The notes under the pieces: generated by a model
Database searches by the model: none
Told to the model about the DNA's origin: nothing
What the model saw: the letters and a program-made list of their open reading frames with translations, nothing else
In this document: positions 25,814 through 36,089 of the stretch, piece by piece
Layout: each line of letters starts with the position of its first letter
Numbering within the stretch: the stretch's first letter is position 1
Position numbers and translations under genes: made by a program
DNA from: an uncultured Oscillospiraceae bacterium
GTDB lineage: Bacteria > Bacillota > Clostridia > Oscillospirales > Oscillospiraceae
Length of the DNA stretch: 64,000 nucleotides
Assembly: GCA_904395865.1 (NCBI GenBank)
Contig: CAJFNY010000065.1
Coordinates: forward strand, 1 to 64,000
Direction of reading: 5' to 3'

Positions 25814-27016
25814 ATGCAGCAGTTTGACTTCACCTCCATCCTCGAGCGCCGCGGCCGGGACGCCATCGCCGTGGACGGCCTGGGCCTGCCGGGGATGCCC
25901 GGCGCGCCGCGGGAGGGCTTCGACGCCATTCCCATGTGGGTGGCGGACATGAACTTCCCCACGGTGCCGGCCATCCCGCGGGCTCTGGCGGAGCGGGCGG
26001 CCCACCCGGCCTACGGCTACTTCCAGCCCACGGCTGCCTATTACGACGCCATCCGCTGGTGGCAGCGGACGCGCAACGGCACGGAGGACCTGCCCGACGA
26101 GGCCATCGGCTACGAGAACGGCGTCCTGGGCGGCGTCGTCAGCGCCCTGCGGGCCGCGTGCCCCCGGGGCGGCCCGGTGCTCGTCCACAGCCCCACGTAC
26201 ATCGGCTTCACGTCGGTGCTGCGGAACAACGGCTTCGCCATCATCCACAGCCCGCTGGTGCCCGATGCGGACGGCGTCTGGCGCATGGACTTCGACGACA
26301 TGGAGCGACAGCTGGCCGCCCGACCCATCCACGCGGCCATCCTCTGCTCGCCCCACAACCCCTGCGGCCGCGTCTGGGAGCGGTGGGAGCTGGAACAGGC
26401 CATGGAGCTGTTCCGGAAGTACGACGTGACCGTGATCTCCGACGAGATCTGGTCCGACCTGACCCTGGACGGCCACCGCCATCTGCCGACGCAGCAGGTG
26501 TCCGACGACGCCCGGCGGCGGACGGTGGCCCTGTACGCCCCGTCCAAGACGTTCAACCTGGCGGGGCTGGTGGGCAGCTACCACGTGATCTACGACCGGC
26601 GGCTGCGGGACCGGGTGCGGGCCGAGTCCGGCCTGAGCCACTACAACAATCAGAACGTCCTCTCCATGCACGCGCTGGTGGCCGGCTACTCGGAGGAGGG
26701 GGCCGCCTGGGTGGACCAGCTGCGGCGGGTGCTGTCGGCCAACGTCCATGCGGCGCTGGACTTCTTCCGGTCCATTCCCGGCGTCTCAGCGGCGACGCCG
26801 CAGGCCACGTATATGGTGTATCTGGACTGCACCGGCTGGTGCGCTGCCCACGGCGTGACCATGGACGAGCTGCAGAAACGGGGCACCGACGTGGGTGTGG
26901 CGTGGCAGGACGGCCGGCCGTTCGGCGGCGCGTGCCACATCCGGATGAACCTGGCGCTGCCTGCCAGCCGCGTCCGGGAGGCGCTGGACCGGCTGGCCCG
27001 GTACGTGTTCCGCTGA
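25814..27016 (+). CDS. PatB/MalY-type PLP-dependent aminotransferase/C-S lyase
   Basis: A fold-type I aminotransferase-family enzyme, 400 residues. It starts with DFTSILERRGRDAIAVDG, has MWVADMNFPT typical of the MalY/PatB cystathionine beta-lyase branch, D210 in VISDEIWSDL that contacts the PLP ring, and K245 in APSKTFNLAGL as the Schiff-base lysine. It probably cleaves cystathionine or other cysteine conjugates. ATG 25814 follows AAAGGAGCGCTTCTC. Confidence 0.9.
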   Translation: MQQFDFTSILERRGRDAIAVDGLGLPGMPGAPREGFDAIPMWVADMNFPTVPAIPRALAERAAHPAYGYFQPTAAYYDAIRWWQRTRNGTEDLPDEAIGYENGVLGGVVSALRAACPRGGPVLVHSPTYIGFTSVLRNNGFAIIHSPLVPDADGVWRMDFDDMERQLAARPIHAAILCSPHNPCGRVWERWELEQAMELFRKYDVTVISDEIWSDLTLDGHRHLPTQQVSDDARRRTVALYAPSKTFNLAGLVGSYHVIYDRRLRDRVRAESGLSHYNNQNVLSMHALVAGYSEEGAAWVDQLRRVLSANVHAALDFFRSIPGVSAATPQATYMVYLDCTGWCAAHGVTMDELQKRGTDVGVAWQDGRPFGGACHIRMNLALPASRVREALDRLARYVFR

Positions 27017-27082
27017 GACCCCGCTTTTCGGGCGGAAATCCGGCCGCAACCGCCGGTTGACAAAGTTCCAACCGCTGCGTTC

Positions 27083-27112
27083 TTGCGGAAACCGCCCCCG
27101 GCGGGCTACAAT
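27083..27112 (+). promoter_or_regulatory. Promoter of the HTH/Gly-repeat gene
   Basis: TTGCGG (27083-27088), an 18 bp spacer, and TACAAT (27107-27112). A separate TTGACA at 27057 is too far from the -10. Confidence 0.7.
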
Positions 27113-27134
27113 CCCGGCGAAAGGAGCGCGTACC

Positions 27135-27884
27135 ATGACATTTTCTGAAAAACTCATCGATCTCCGCCGCCGCCGCGGCCTCTCCCAGGAGCAGCTGGCC
27201 GACCGGCTGGGCGTCACCCGCCAGTCGGTCAGCAAGTGGGAGTCGGCCGCTGCCATGCCGGAGGTGGCGAAGCTGGTGGCCCTCTCGGAGCTGTTCGGCG
27301 TCTCGGTGGACTATCTGGTCAAGGAGTCGGCCGACGCGCCGGAACCGCCGGCGGAGCCGGCCGTCACCCTGCCGGCCGACGGCCGCCGCCTCCGCCGCAC
27401 CCTGGACGAGGCCCTGGGCGTCTACAGCTTCACGAGCCGCTGCAGAATCTGCGGCCTGCCGCTGGTGGCAATCCGGTTCTCCCACGCCCGCTGGCCCAGC
27501 CGCAGCAGCACGGCCGTCGGCATCGTGGCCATCGGGAACTTCGCCGTGGGCGTCGTCAGCATCGGACTCATGTCCGTGGGCGTGTTCTCCCTGGGCTTCA
27601 TCGCCCTGGGGCTGCTGGCCCTGGGCGCCGTCTCCCTGGGCGGCCTTGCTCTGGGGGCCACGGCCGTGGGAATCTGGGCCTTCGGCGCCTCGGCCGTGGG
27701 CGCCCGGCTGGCCGTGGGCGCCGCGGCGGCCGGCCATGTGGCTGTAGGCGTCGACGCCGGGGGCGCGCACACCCTGCTTCTGGCCGGCCAGTCCGCCGGA
27801 GATGTGGCCCGCTTTCTGGCCGACAGCGGCGTCTGGCCCCCCGTTGCCGCCGTTGCCCGGCTCCTGCTGGGCATGTTCCGCTGA
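27135..27884 (+). CDS. XRE-family regulator fused to a glycine pentapeptide-repeat domain
   Basis: 249 residues. Residues 1-62 form an HTH_3 DNA-binding domain (LSQEQLADRLGVTRQSVSKWE). A Pro/Glu linker and a conserved CGLPLV segment (106-111) follow. Then Gly occurs at every fifth position from 129 to 189 (13 in a row), in the pattern G-x-x-(A/S)-(I/V/L), with weaker repeats to about 205. The repeat could form a beta-solenoid or lie in the membrane. Similar HTH-repeat proteins are known in Clostridia, but their function is not. The ATG follows AAAGGAGCGCGTACC. Confidence 0.85.
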   Translation: MTFSEKLIDLRRRRGLSQEQLADRLGVTRQSVSKWESAAAMPEVAKLVALSELFGVSVDYLVKESADAPEPPAEPAVTLPADGRRLRRTLDEALGVYSFTSRCRICGLPLVAIRFSHARWPSRSSTAVGIVAIGNFAVGVVSIGLMSVGVFSLGFIALGLLALGAVSLGGLALGATAVGIWAFGASAVGARLAVGAAAAGHVAVGVDAGGAHTLLLAGQSAGDVARFLADSGVWPPVAAVARLLLGMFR

Positions 27885-27935
27885 GGCAGGACCCCGCGCC
27901 GGGGCTGCCGCCGCAGGTATCTCTCAAATGTATCA

Positions 27936-27975
27936 CAGCGCCGCCTGCCGCATTCCGCGGCAGGCGGCGCTGTTT
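27936..27975 (+). terminator. Strong stem-loop between convergent regulator genes
   Basis: A perfect 16 bp stem (27936-27951 with 27957-27972) is followed by TTT on the plus strand. It separates the two XRE genes, which converge on it. Confidence 0.85.
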
Positions 27976-28012
27976 CCATGCGGGCGGCTGTGCCGTCCGG
28001 CTGAAGGCAGGC

Positions 28013-28255
28013 TCAGGAGAGGCCCAGCAGCCAGTTGGCGGTGACGCCCAGAGCCTCCGCCAGCAGCGGAAGCTCAAAGTCCGGCACCACCCGCTTGCCG
28101 GTCTCGATGCGGCTGATGGCCATCTGCCCCATCTGGAGGCCGGTCAGCTGCATGCGGGCAGCCAGCTCCTCCTGAGACAGACCGGCGCGGATCCGGGCTT
28201 CCCGGATCCGCGAACCAGAGATGTTGCATTGTCCATTCAGCGTATATAAGCGCAT
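28013..28255 (-). CDS. Small XRE-family transcriptional regulator
   Basis: An 80-residue single-domain HTH_3 protein: MRLYTLNGQCNISGSRIREA leads into an HTH with LSQEELAARMQL and ISRIETGKR. There is no effector domain. ATG 28255 has a CGGAGGAACTGCC site; the 10-residue extension upstream covers that site. It is divergent from the decayed SLH gene, and the AT-rich spacer between them carries repeated motifs that may be its operators. Confidence 0.88.
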   Translation of the reverse strand: MRLYTLNGQCNISGSRIREARIRAGLSQEELAARMQLTGLQMGQMAISRIETGKRVVPDFELPLLAEALGVTANWLLGLS

Positions 28256-28293
28256 GGCAGTTCCTCCGTTACTCATCATTTGCATATTTCATG

Positions 28294-28322
28294 TTGACAA
28301 TACCACTGTGCTATGCGAAAAT
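28294..28322 (+). promoter_or_regulatory. Putative promoter toward the SLH pseudogene
   Basis: TTGACA (28294-28299), a 17 bp spacer, and GAAAAT (28317-28322, four of six consensus bases). Confidence 0.55.
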
Positions 28323-28391
28323 TATAAAAATGATGATTAACCGGAAAATCTCTGGTTTTAATTTTCGGTGAATTATGCGAAAGATGATTAA
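28312..28391. repeat. AT-rich spacer with paired TATGCGAAA / GATGATTAA motifs
   Basis: TATGCGAAA occurs at 28312-28320 and 28374-28382; GATGATTAA occurs at 28332-28340 and 28383-28391. The segment 28285-28400 is strikingly A/T-rich for this window. The paired motifs overlap the presumed promoter region of both divergent genes and are candidate XRE operators. Confidence 0.6.
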
Positions 28392-28452
28392 ATTGGAAAT
28401 CATCTCCTGCTCCGGACGGTGTCCGGCACCGAATCCTGAGGAGGAATGCACC

Positions 28453-29225
28453 ATGAAAACGAGACTTCCCGTGTGGCTGCTGCTTCTGGCGCTGCTGCTG
28501 TCCGCGCTGCCAAATGCCGCTGCGGCGCCGGCAGCGGCGCCCGCCGACACGGGCTGGTATATCCCGGGGTCATCCGAGTTCCGGCTGGAGACCGCCGATC
28601 AGCTGGCCGGCCTGGCGCGGCTGGTCAACGACGGGACGGAGGACTTCGCCGGAAAGACCGTCGTACTCGGTGCGGACGTGACCCTGAAAGGCCCATGGAC
28701 GCCCATCGGGACGGCGGCCTGGGCCCCGGCGGAGGCGGCTGCAGGAAGGCTGGCGGCCGGCAGCTATGAGGTACGGATTGCCGCCAGCAACGCGGCCGGC
28801 CGCTTCTGCAGTACGGCGGCCGTCGTGACGGTGGAGACGGAGACGCGGCCGAGGCCGGCCCGTGCCCGTTCGCCGACGTGTCGGAGGACGACTGGTTCCG
28901 GGACGCCGTGACCCTGGCCGCGTCCTTCGGCTGGCTGCGGGGGTATCCCGACGGGGATTTCCGGCCGGACGCCGCGATCCGTCGCAGCGAGACGGCGGCC
29001 GTGGTGAACCGGATGGTGAACCGGTCGCCGGACCGGGCGTGGATTCGGGCCCATTCTGAAGCGCTGCAGTTTTACCCCGACGTGCTGCCGGTGCACTGGG
29101 CGTATGCGCAGATCCAGGAGGCGGCCAACGGCCACAACTTCGTGCCCCGGCCGGCGGGCGAGCGGTGGACCGGGCTGTGGGAACGGCCTGGGAGCGGCGA
29201 AATTCGCTCCGCTTTACGCGGCTGA
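28453..29225 (+). pseudogene. Decayed SLH-domain surface protein gene
   Basis: Frame 1 starts at the ATG at 28453 with a signal peptide (MKTRLPVWLLLLALLLSALP) and a GWYIPGSSEFRLETADQLAG surface-repeat unit. It then jumps abruptly to an Ig-like end (AAGRFCSTAAVVTVE) and runs out of frame at about 28850. The following frame encodes SLH domains: CPFADVSEDDWFRDAV, GYPDGDFRPDAAIRRSE and FYPDVLPVHWAY, ending in the usual SLH C-terminus to 29225. At least one frameshift and a large internal deletion are needed to explain it. SLH domains bind pyruvylated wall polymers such as those made by CsaB (58.4 kb). Confidence 0.8.
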
Positions 29226-29253
29226 CCGGTGGAAAAGTCCTCCCTTTTTATGG

Positions 29254-29259
29254 TATGAT
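29254..29259 (+). promoter_or_regulatory. Extended -10 before the acyltransferase gene
   Basis: TGGTATGAT (29254-29259 for the hexamer); no good -35. Confidence 0.5.
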
Positions 29260-29291
29260 ATCCCTGAGAGAGAAAAAGGGAGGCGTTCCTC

Positions 29292-30320
29292 ATGGAGGAG
29301 AACCGCCGCGAATACGGCATCGACCTGGTCAAGACGCTGGCGGCGGCCGGTGTCATCGTCACTCACATTGCCGCCAGCTTCGGCGACGTGTACGGCATCC
29401 CCCAGTGGTTCCAGACGCAGCTCTGGGCGTCGCTGGCGCGGACGTGCGTGCCGCTGTTCCTGCTGTGCACCGGCGCGCTGCTGCTGCCGCCGGAGCGTCC
29501 GCTGACGCTGCGGAAGCTCTGGGGCCGCAGCCTGCCGCGGCTGGTGCTGGCCATGTATTTCTGGGCCATGTTCTACCTGGTATACGACCTGGCGACGGCC
29601 GGGAGGCTGTCGGCCGCCGCGCTGTGGCAGGGGATGAAGGAGGTCCTGCTGCTGAAGCAGGAGTTCCACCTGTACTATCTGCACATGGCGCTGCTGGTGT
29701 ACGCCCTGCTGCCGCTGACGCGGCTGCTGACGGCGCCCGGCCGGGAGACGGAGCTGCGGTACGCCCTGGCCCTCTGGGCCGCACTGGGGATCGTGTTCCC
29801 CACAGTGAAGCACTTCTGGCCGTTCACGCTGCTGGACGGCGTGCCGATGCAGTGGATGCTGAACATGACGTGGGCCGCCTCGGGCTACTGCCTGCTGGGG
29901 TACGTGCTGCACCGCCGCCCGCTGCGTCCGGCTGCGGCCTGGGGGCTGCTGGCCGGCGGCCTGGCGCTGACGTATTTCGGCACGTGGGGGCTGTCGGACG
30001 CGGCGGGAAAGACGGTGCTGCACCTGCAGTCTGGCATGACCGTCGGCCCGGCGCTGATGGCCGCCGGCGCGTTCTGCCTCTGCCTCCGCGTCCGGCGGCC
30101 GCGCCGCGGCGCCTGGCTCGTGACGGACCTGGGCAGGGCCTCTTTCTGCATCTATCTCGTCCACGTGCCGTTCTACCGGGCCGTGCTGCCGGTGCTCCAC
30201 GCCATCTGGGCCCCGCGGCTGGTGACGATTCCGGCGGCAACTCTGGCGGTGCTGGTGCCGTCGTTTCTCGTGTGGCTGGTGCTGCGGCGCGTGCCGTGGG
30301 TGCGGCGGTGGCTGATCTGA
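29292..30320 (+). CDS. Acyltransferase family 3 (OafA/WecH-like) membrane protein
   Basis: 342 residues with about ten hydrophobic helices. The N-terminus YGIDLVKTLAAAGVIVTHI carries the DLVK-x14-H pattern of acyltransferase_3 enzymes, which O-acetylate or O-succinylate surface sugars; the motif LGRASFCIYLVHVPF near the C-terminus is also typical. The ATG follows AGGGAGGCGTTCCTC. It is a single gene with no obvious partner. Confidence 0.88.
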   Translation: MEENRREYGIDLVKTLAAAGVIVTHIAASFGDVYGIPQWFQTQLWASLARTCVPLFLLCTGALLLPPERPLTLRKLWGRSLPRLVLAMYFWAMFYLVYDLATAGRLSAAALWQGMKEVLLLKQEFHLYYLHMALLVYALLPLTRLLTAPGRETELRYALALWAALGIVFPTVKHFWPFTLLDGVPMQWMLNMTWAASGYCLLGYVLHRRPLRPAAAWGLLAGGLALTYFGTWGLSDAAGKTVLHLQSGMTVGPALMAAGAFCLCLRVRRPRRGAWLVTDLGRASFCIYLVHVPFYRAVLPVLHAIWAPRLVTIPAATLAVLVPSFLVWLVLRRVPWVRRWLI

Positions 30321-30383
30321 CCTGCGGCGGGCGATCTGTCGCTGCAAAAAAGCCCGAACGGAGAGAAAAATCCCGGAAAGCCG

Positions 30384-30412
30384 TTGACTTTTCCGACTGT
30401 GACGGGTAGAAT
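30384..30412 (+). promoter_or_regulatory. alaS T-box promoter
   Basis: TTGACT (30384-30389), a 17 bp spacer, and TAGAAT (30407-30412). Confidence 0.88.
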
Positions 30413-30418
30413 AGGCTT

Positions 30419-30651
30419 CAGACACGAAAATGCGATGATGAAGCCAGCCGCAGCGCAGGCGTCCGCAGCGAGGGGGAACGGGTGCAAGCCCCCGACGGCC
30501 GGACTGCGGCAGCCACTTCGGAGCAGGCCGCGACGAGCGGCCCGGCCCATCCCCGATACCGGATGGCTGAGACGCCGGGTTCCCCGGCAATCAGGGTGGT
30601 ACCGTGGAGCTGCTCCGCCCCTGACGCGCGTCAGGGGCGGTTTTCTGTGAC
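30419..30651 (+). ncRNA. T-box riboswitch (alanine) upstream of alaS
   Basis: The leader contains the stem I distal-loop segment GGTGCAAGCC (30481-30490), a likely specifier GCC (Ala) at 30512-30514 followed by A, and the T-box sequence AATCAGGGTGGTACC at 30589-30603. It ends in an intrinsic terminator with an 11 bp stem (30615-30625, 30630-30640) and TTTT. In the known mechanism, uncharged tRNA-Ala binds the specifier and T-box and prevents termination, so alaS is induced on alanine-tRNA shortage. Confidence 0.94.
30615..30644 (+). terminator. Conditional terminator of the T-box
   Basis: An 11 bp stem CCGCCCCTGAC/GTCAGGGGCGG and TTTT. Its 5' arm lies just after the T-box sequence, as expected for antiterminator competition. 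Confidence 0.92.
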
Positions 30652-30746
30652 GGAAGCGGCCGATCGTGCGGTGCTGTTCGCCCGGGCGGAGCTGGCCGCC
30701 GGGCTGGAAGGCTGTGGAAAAACCTGTTGGGAGGTTTGATAACTTT

Positions 30747-33413
<2,667 letters not shown>

Positions 33414-33430
33414 GAAAGGAGCGTGCCGAC

Positions 33431-33769
33431 ATGGCCGATTGTCTGTTCTGCGGAATTGCGGCGGGGGAGATCCCGTCCACGAAGGTGTATGAGGACGACC
33501 TCTGCGTTGCCTTCCAGGACATCTCGCCCCTGGCGCCGACCCACTTCCTGGTGGTGCCGCGGAAGCACCTGGCCTCTGCCGCCGCGGTGACGGAGGAGGA
33601 TGCGGCGCTGGTGGGCCACATCTTCGCGGTCATCGCGAAGCTGGCGGCGGAGCAGGGCTTCGCCGACGGCTACCGGGTCGTCACCAACGTGGGCGCCCTG
33701 GCCGGCCAGACGGTGCACCACCTGCACTTCCACGTCCTCTCCGGCAAGGAGCTGGGCTCGTTCAACTGA
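33431..33769 (+). CDS. HIT-family nucleotide hydrolase
   Basis: A histidine-triad protein of 112 residues, similar to HinT-type purine nucleoside phosphoramidases. The N-terminal CLFCGIAAGEIPSTKVYEDD and the triad HHLHFHVL (H104-H106-H108 region) are intact. ATG 33431 follows GAGAAAGGAGCGTGCCGAC. It is downstream of alaS and probably in the same transcript; in many Clostridia the alaS follower is instead ireB. Confidence 0.93.
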   Translation: MADCLFCGIAAGEIPSTKVYEDDLCVAFQDISPLAPTHFLVVPRKHLASAAAVTEEDAALVGHIFAVIAKLAAEQGFADGYRVVTNVGALAGQTVHHLHFHVLSGKELGSFN

Positions 33770-33783
33770 GACGGAAGCACAGA

Positions 33784-33813
33784 AGCGCCGCCCCCCGCAG
33801 GGGCGGCGCTTTC
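33784..33813. terminator. Bidirectional terminator
   Basis: An 11 bp stem AGCGCCGCCCC/GGGGCGGCGCT (33784-33794, 33800-33810), with short T runs. It lies between the HIT gene and a convergent small gene. Confidence 0.82.
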
Positions 33814-33817
33814 TGCA

Positions 33818-34093
33818 TCACAGCACGAATACTGCCACGGCCCACAGCACCGAGGCGCTCAGGGCGCCCAGCAGCGCGTGGAACAGCGGCCGGAGCCGGC
33901 GGCCCAGCGCGCGGCCGCCGGTGATCTGCGTGCGCAGATACGTGTCGGCCGCCTGCCGCGCCTGGCGCAGCAGCGCTTCCCCGGTGACGGCTCCGTCGTC
34001 GTCCCGGTCCCGGAGAATGAAGATCGCCTGATCGAACGGCCCCCGCTCCGGCGGCCGCACGACGATCACCTGTTTCGAAATGCCCTTCACCAT
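33818..34093 (-). CDS. Small C-terminally anchored protein, function unknown
   Basis: A 91-residue protein: MVKGISKQVIVVRPPERGPF..., an acidic turn (RDRDDDGAVTGEALLRQAR), then a hydrophobic segment at 73-91 that could anchor it in the membrane as a tail. ATG 34093 has a strong AAAGGAGGTACTGCC site, which argues that it is real. I do not recognise the family. The longer upstream frame reads through the GerMN gene promoter and is rejected. Confidence 0.7.
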   Translation of the reverse strand: MVKGISKQVIVVRPPERGPFDQAIFILRDRDDDGAVTGEALLRQARQAADTYLRTQITGGRALGRRLRPLFHALLGALSASVLWAVAVFVL

Positions 34094-34195
34094 GGCAGTA
34101 CCTCCTTTTTCTGGCAACGGTAGCGTACCCCGGTCCGGCGCGCCGTATACATCGGAAGCGGAAGGGTTTTCCGGAGGCCGGCGTGCGAAGCCCTC

Positions 34196-34224
34196 TGTAC
34201 ACGGGGCGGGCCGTGTGATATACT
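34196..34224 (+). promoter_or_regulatory. Promoter of the GerMN lipoprotein gene
   Basis: TGTACA (34196-34201), a 17 bp spacer, and TATACT (34219-34224). Confidence 0.75.
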
Positions 34225-34295
34225 GAGGGCGGGAACGAACACCCCTGCAGCTTCGTCCCGATCTGCAGAGCGCAAAAAACAGAGGAGGGAGTTCC

Positions 34296-34928
34296 ATGAG
34301 AACGACTTGGAAATATCTGACCGTCGCGGCCCTGCTGGCGGCGCTGCTGGCCGGCTGCGCAGCCGGAACGGAGACGACGCCGCCGGCCGAAGACCCCGAG
34401 GCCACGGAGCCGGCCGCCGACCCGGCAACGGAGAGCGGTGAGACCACCGACGGTGAAACTGCCGACGGCGAGGAAGCGGAGACGACGCCGGACATCGCCG
34501 TCGTGGAGGAGATGACCGTGACGCTGTACCTGCCCAACGACACGGCCGACGGCTTCGTGGAGACGGAGGAGACGGTGGGGGGCGACGCCCAGGCCATCGT
34601 CGACGCACTGATCGCCCACGGGGCTGTGCCGGAGGGGACGGCGGTGCTGGACTTCTCCCTGGACGACAACGGCACCGAGACGACCGACGGCGAGACCGTC
34701 TCCTACGAGGCCGGGGACACGCTCCACATCGACCTGGACGTGTCGGCGGAGTTCCAGACGGGCCTGTCCGGCATGGGCACGTCGGGTGAGACGATGATGC
34801 TCGGCAGCCTGGTCAACACGCTGCTGACGGCCTACAACGCCGACACCATCACCGTCACCGTGGCCGGCGCCCCGCTGGAGACGGGCCACAACATCTACGA
34901 CGAGCCGCTGACCTTCATAGAGCCGTAA
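34296..34928 (+). CDS. GerMN-domain lipoprotein
   Basis: 210 residues. Signal peptide with lipobox LLAG-C (Cys21), then an acidic Thr/Glu/Pro spacer (about 25-66), then one GerMN domain (VTLYLPNDTADGF, LIAHGAVPEGTAVLDFSL, LGSLVNTLLTAYNADTITVTV, ETGHNIYDEPL). GerMN domains occur in GerM, needed for spore engulfment and germination in Bacillus, and in other envelope lipoproteins. It has its own promoter and a strong terminator. Confidence 0.9.
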   Translation: MRTTWKYLTVAALLAALLAGCAAGTETTPPAEDPEATEPAADPATESGETTDGETADGEEAETTPDIAVVEEMTVTLYLPNDTADGFVETEETVGGDAQAIVDALIAHGAVPEGTAVLDFSLDDNGTETTDGETVSYEAGDTLHIDLDVSAEFQTGLSGMGTSGETMMLGSLVNTLLTAYNADTITVTVAGAPLETGHNIYDEPLTFIEP

Positions 34929-34935
34929 TAAACGA

Positions 34936-34970
34936 CCGGCCCGCTGCTTTTTGCAGCGGGCCGGATTTTT
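34936..34970 (+). terminator. Intrinsic terminator after the GerMN gene
   Basis: A perfect 12 bp stem (34936-34947, 34953-34964), loop TTTTT, then ATTTTT. Confidence 0.92.
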
Positions 34971-34991
34971 GCGCCGGGGTGCAGCCCGCGC

Positions 34992-36089
34992 CTACGGCAG
35001 CAGCGTGAACCGCAGCAGCACCGGGTTGTGGTCGCTGGCGGCGAAGCCGGCGTCCAGATTCTCGGCCTCGGCCAGGACGTTGTCCGACGCCAGGAAGCCG
35101 TCCAGCACGGCCGTGTAGTTGACGCCCGGCGTGTACGGCAGGTCGGTGCTGCGGCACGTGGCCACCTGATGGCCGTTGGCCGCCGTCACCACCCGGAAGC
35201 CCTCCGGCAGCCGCGCCTCGTCGAAGGGGCACACCCACTCGGGCACCTGCTGCTGCGACGGGAAGGCCGTCTCTGTGCCGCCCAGGGCGTGGTTGAAGTC
35301 GCCGCCCACCAGGACGTAGTTGCCCGCCGCGTACTCGGCCTCCAGGAAGGCGCACAGCGTGTCCATCTGCGCGGCGCGGACGGTGCCGCCCTCGTCGTAC
35401 GCCGACATGTGGGAGTTCACCAGCACCAGCTCCCGCCCATTGTCCACCGGCAGCCGCAGCACCGCGAAGCACCGGTCCAGGTCGAAGAACTTCGTGGGGA
35501 AGGACTCGTCCACCGGGTAGCTGCGCCGCTCCGCTGCGTCCACCCGGCGGGAGCTGAGGGTCAGCAGGCCCGACTGGACGCGCCCGTGGGGCTTCGTCAC
35601 CGGATAGAACAGGTAGGCCGAGTGGAAGTTGCTGGCGTACACGGCTCCATGGTCCGGATACGCCGCCCGGTACGCCGCGGCCATGTCCACGTGGTAGCTG
35701 CGGTCGGCGTCGGTGTCCACCTCCTGGAGCAGCAGGAAGTCCGGCGCCAGGGGCTGCAGCGTCTCCAGCTGGGCGGCCAGATTGGCCTCCACGGCCGCGC
35801 GGCCGGCTGCCCGGGACATGGTGCCCCGGACGGCCGTGCCGTCGGCCATGGTGCCGCTGTCCATGAAGAAGGAGAAGTCCCGGTTGTACGCGCCGAAGCC
35901 CACGTTCCACGTGACGGCCGTGTACGCCGTCCCGGCCTCCACCGGCGCCGACGCCGGCTGCGCCACCTCCAGCGCCTGCCCGTCGGGGATGCGCTCGTAC
36001 TGCACCGTCAGGTACACGGCGTATCCGCTCACCAGCAGGATCAGCAGCGCCGCCGCGGCGCCCAGGACGATCAGCAGCTTTCGAATCAT
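34992..36089 (-). CDS. Endonuclease/exonuclease/phosphatase-family secreted protein
   Basis: 365 residues with an N-terminal membrane anchor (about 4-26), so the catalytic domain is outside. EEP-fold motifs are visible: TWNVGFG (Asn), LLLQEVD (Glu, metal ligand), [10 protein letters not shown] (Asp/Asn) and the final [10 protein letters not shown] (Asp-His). This pattern fits DNase I-like phosphodiesterases, including sphingomyelinase- and inositol-phosphatase-like members; the substrate is unknown. It starts in an ATGA overlap with the preceding nucleotidyltransferase gene, so it is coupled to it. The ribosome site is GGAGGGAACACCG. Confidence 0.88.
   Translation of the reverse strand: MIRKLLIVLGAAAALLILLVSGYAVYLTVQYERIPDGQALEVAQPASAPVEAGTAYTAVTWNVGFGAYNRDFSFFMDSGTMADGTAVRGTMSRAAGRAAVEANLAAQLETLQPLAPDFLLLQEVDTDADRSYHVDMAAAYRAAYPDHGAVYASNFHSAYLFYPVTKPHGRVQSGLLTLSSRRVDAAERRSYPVDESFPTKFFDLDRCFAVLRLPVDNGRELVLVNSHMSAYDEGGTVRAAQMDTLCAFLEAEYAAGNYVLVGGDFNHALGGTETAFPSQQQVPEWVCPFDEARLPEGFRVVTAANGHQVATCRSTDLPYTPGVNYTAVLDGFLASDNVLAEAENLDAGFAASDHNPVLLRFTLLP

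Noticed and set aside
27057-27062. TTGACA as the -35 of the HTH/Gly-repeat gene
   Set aside because: It is 44 bases from TACAAT; TTGCGG at 27083 has a workable spacer.
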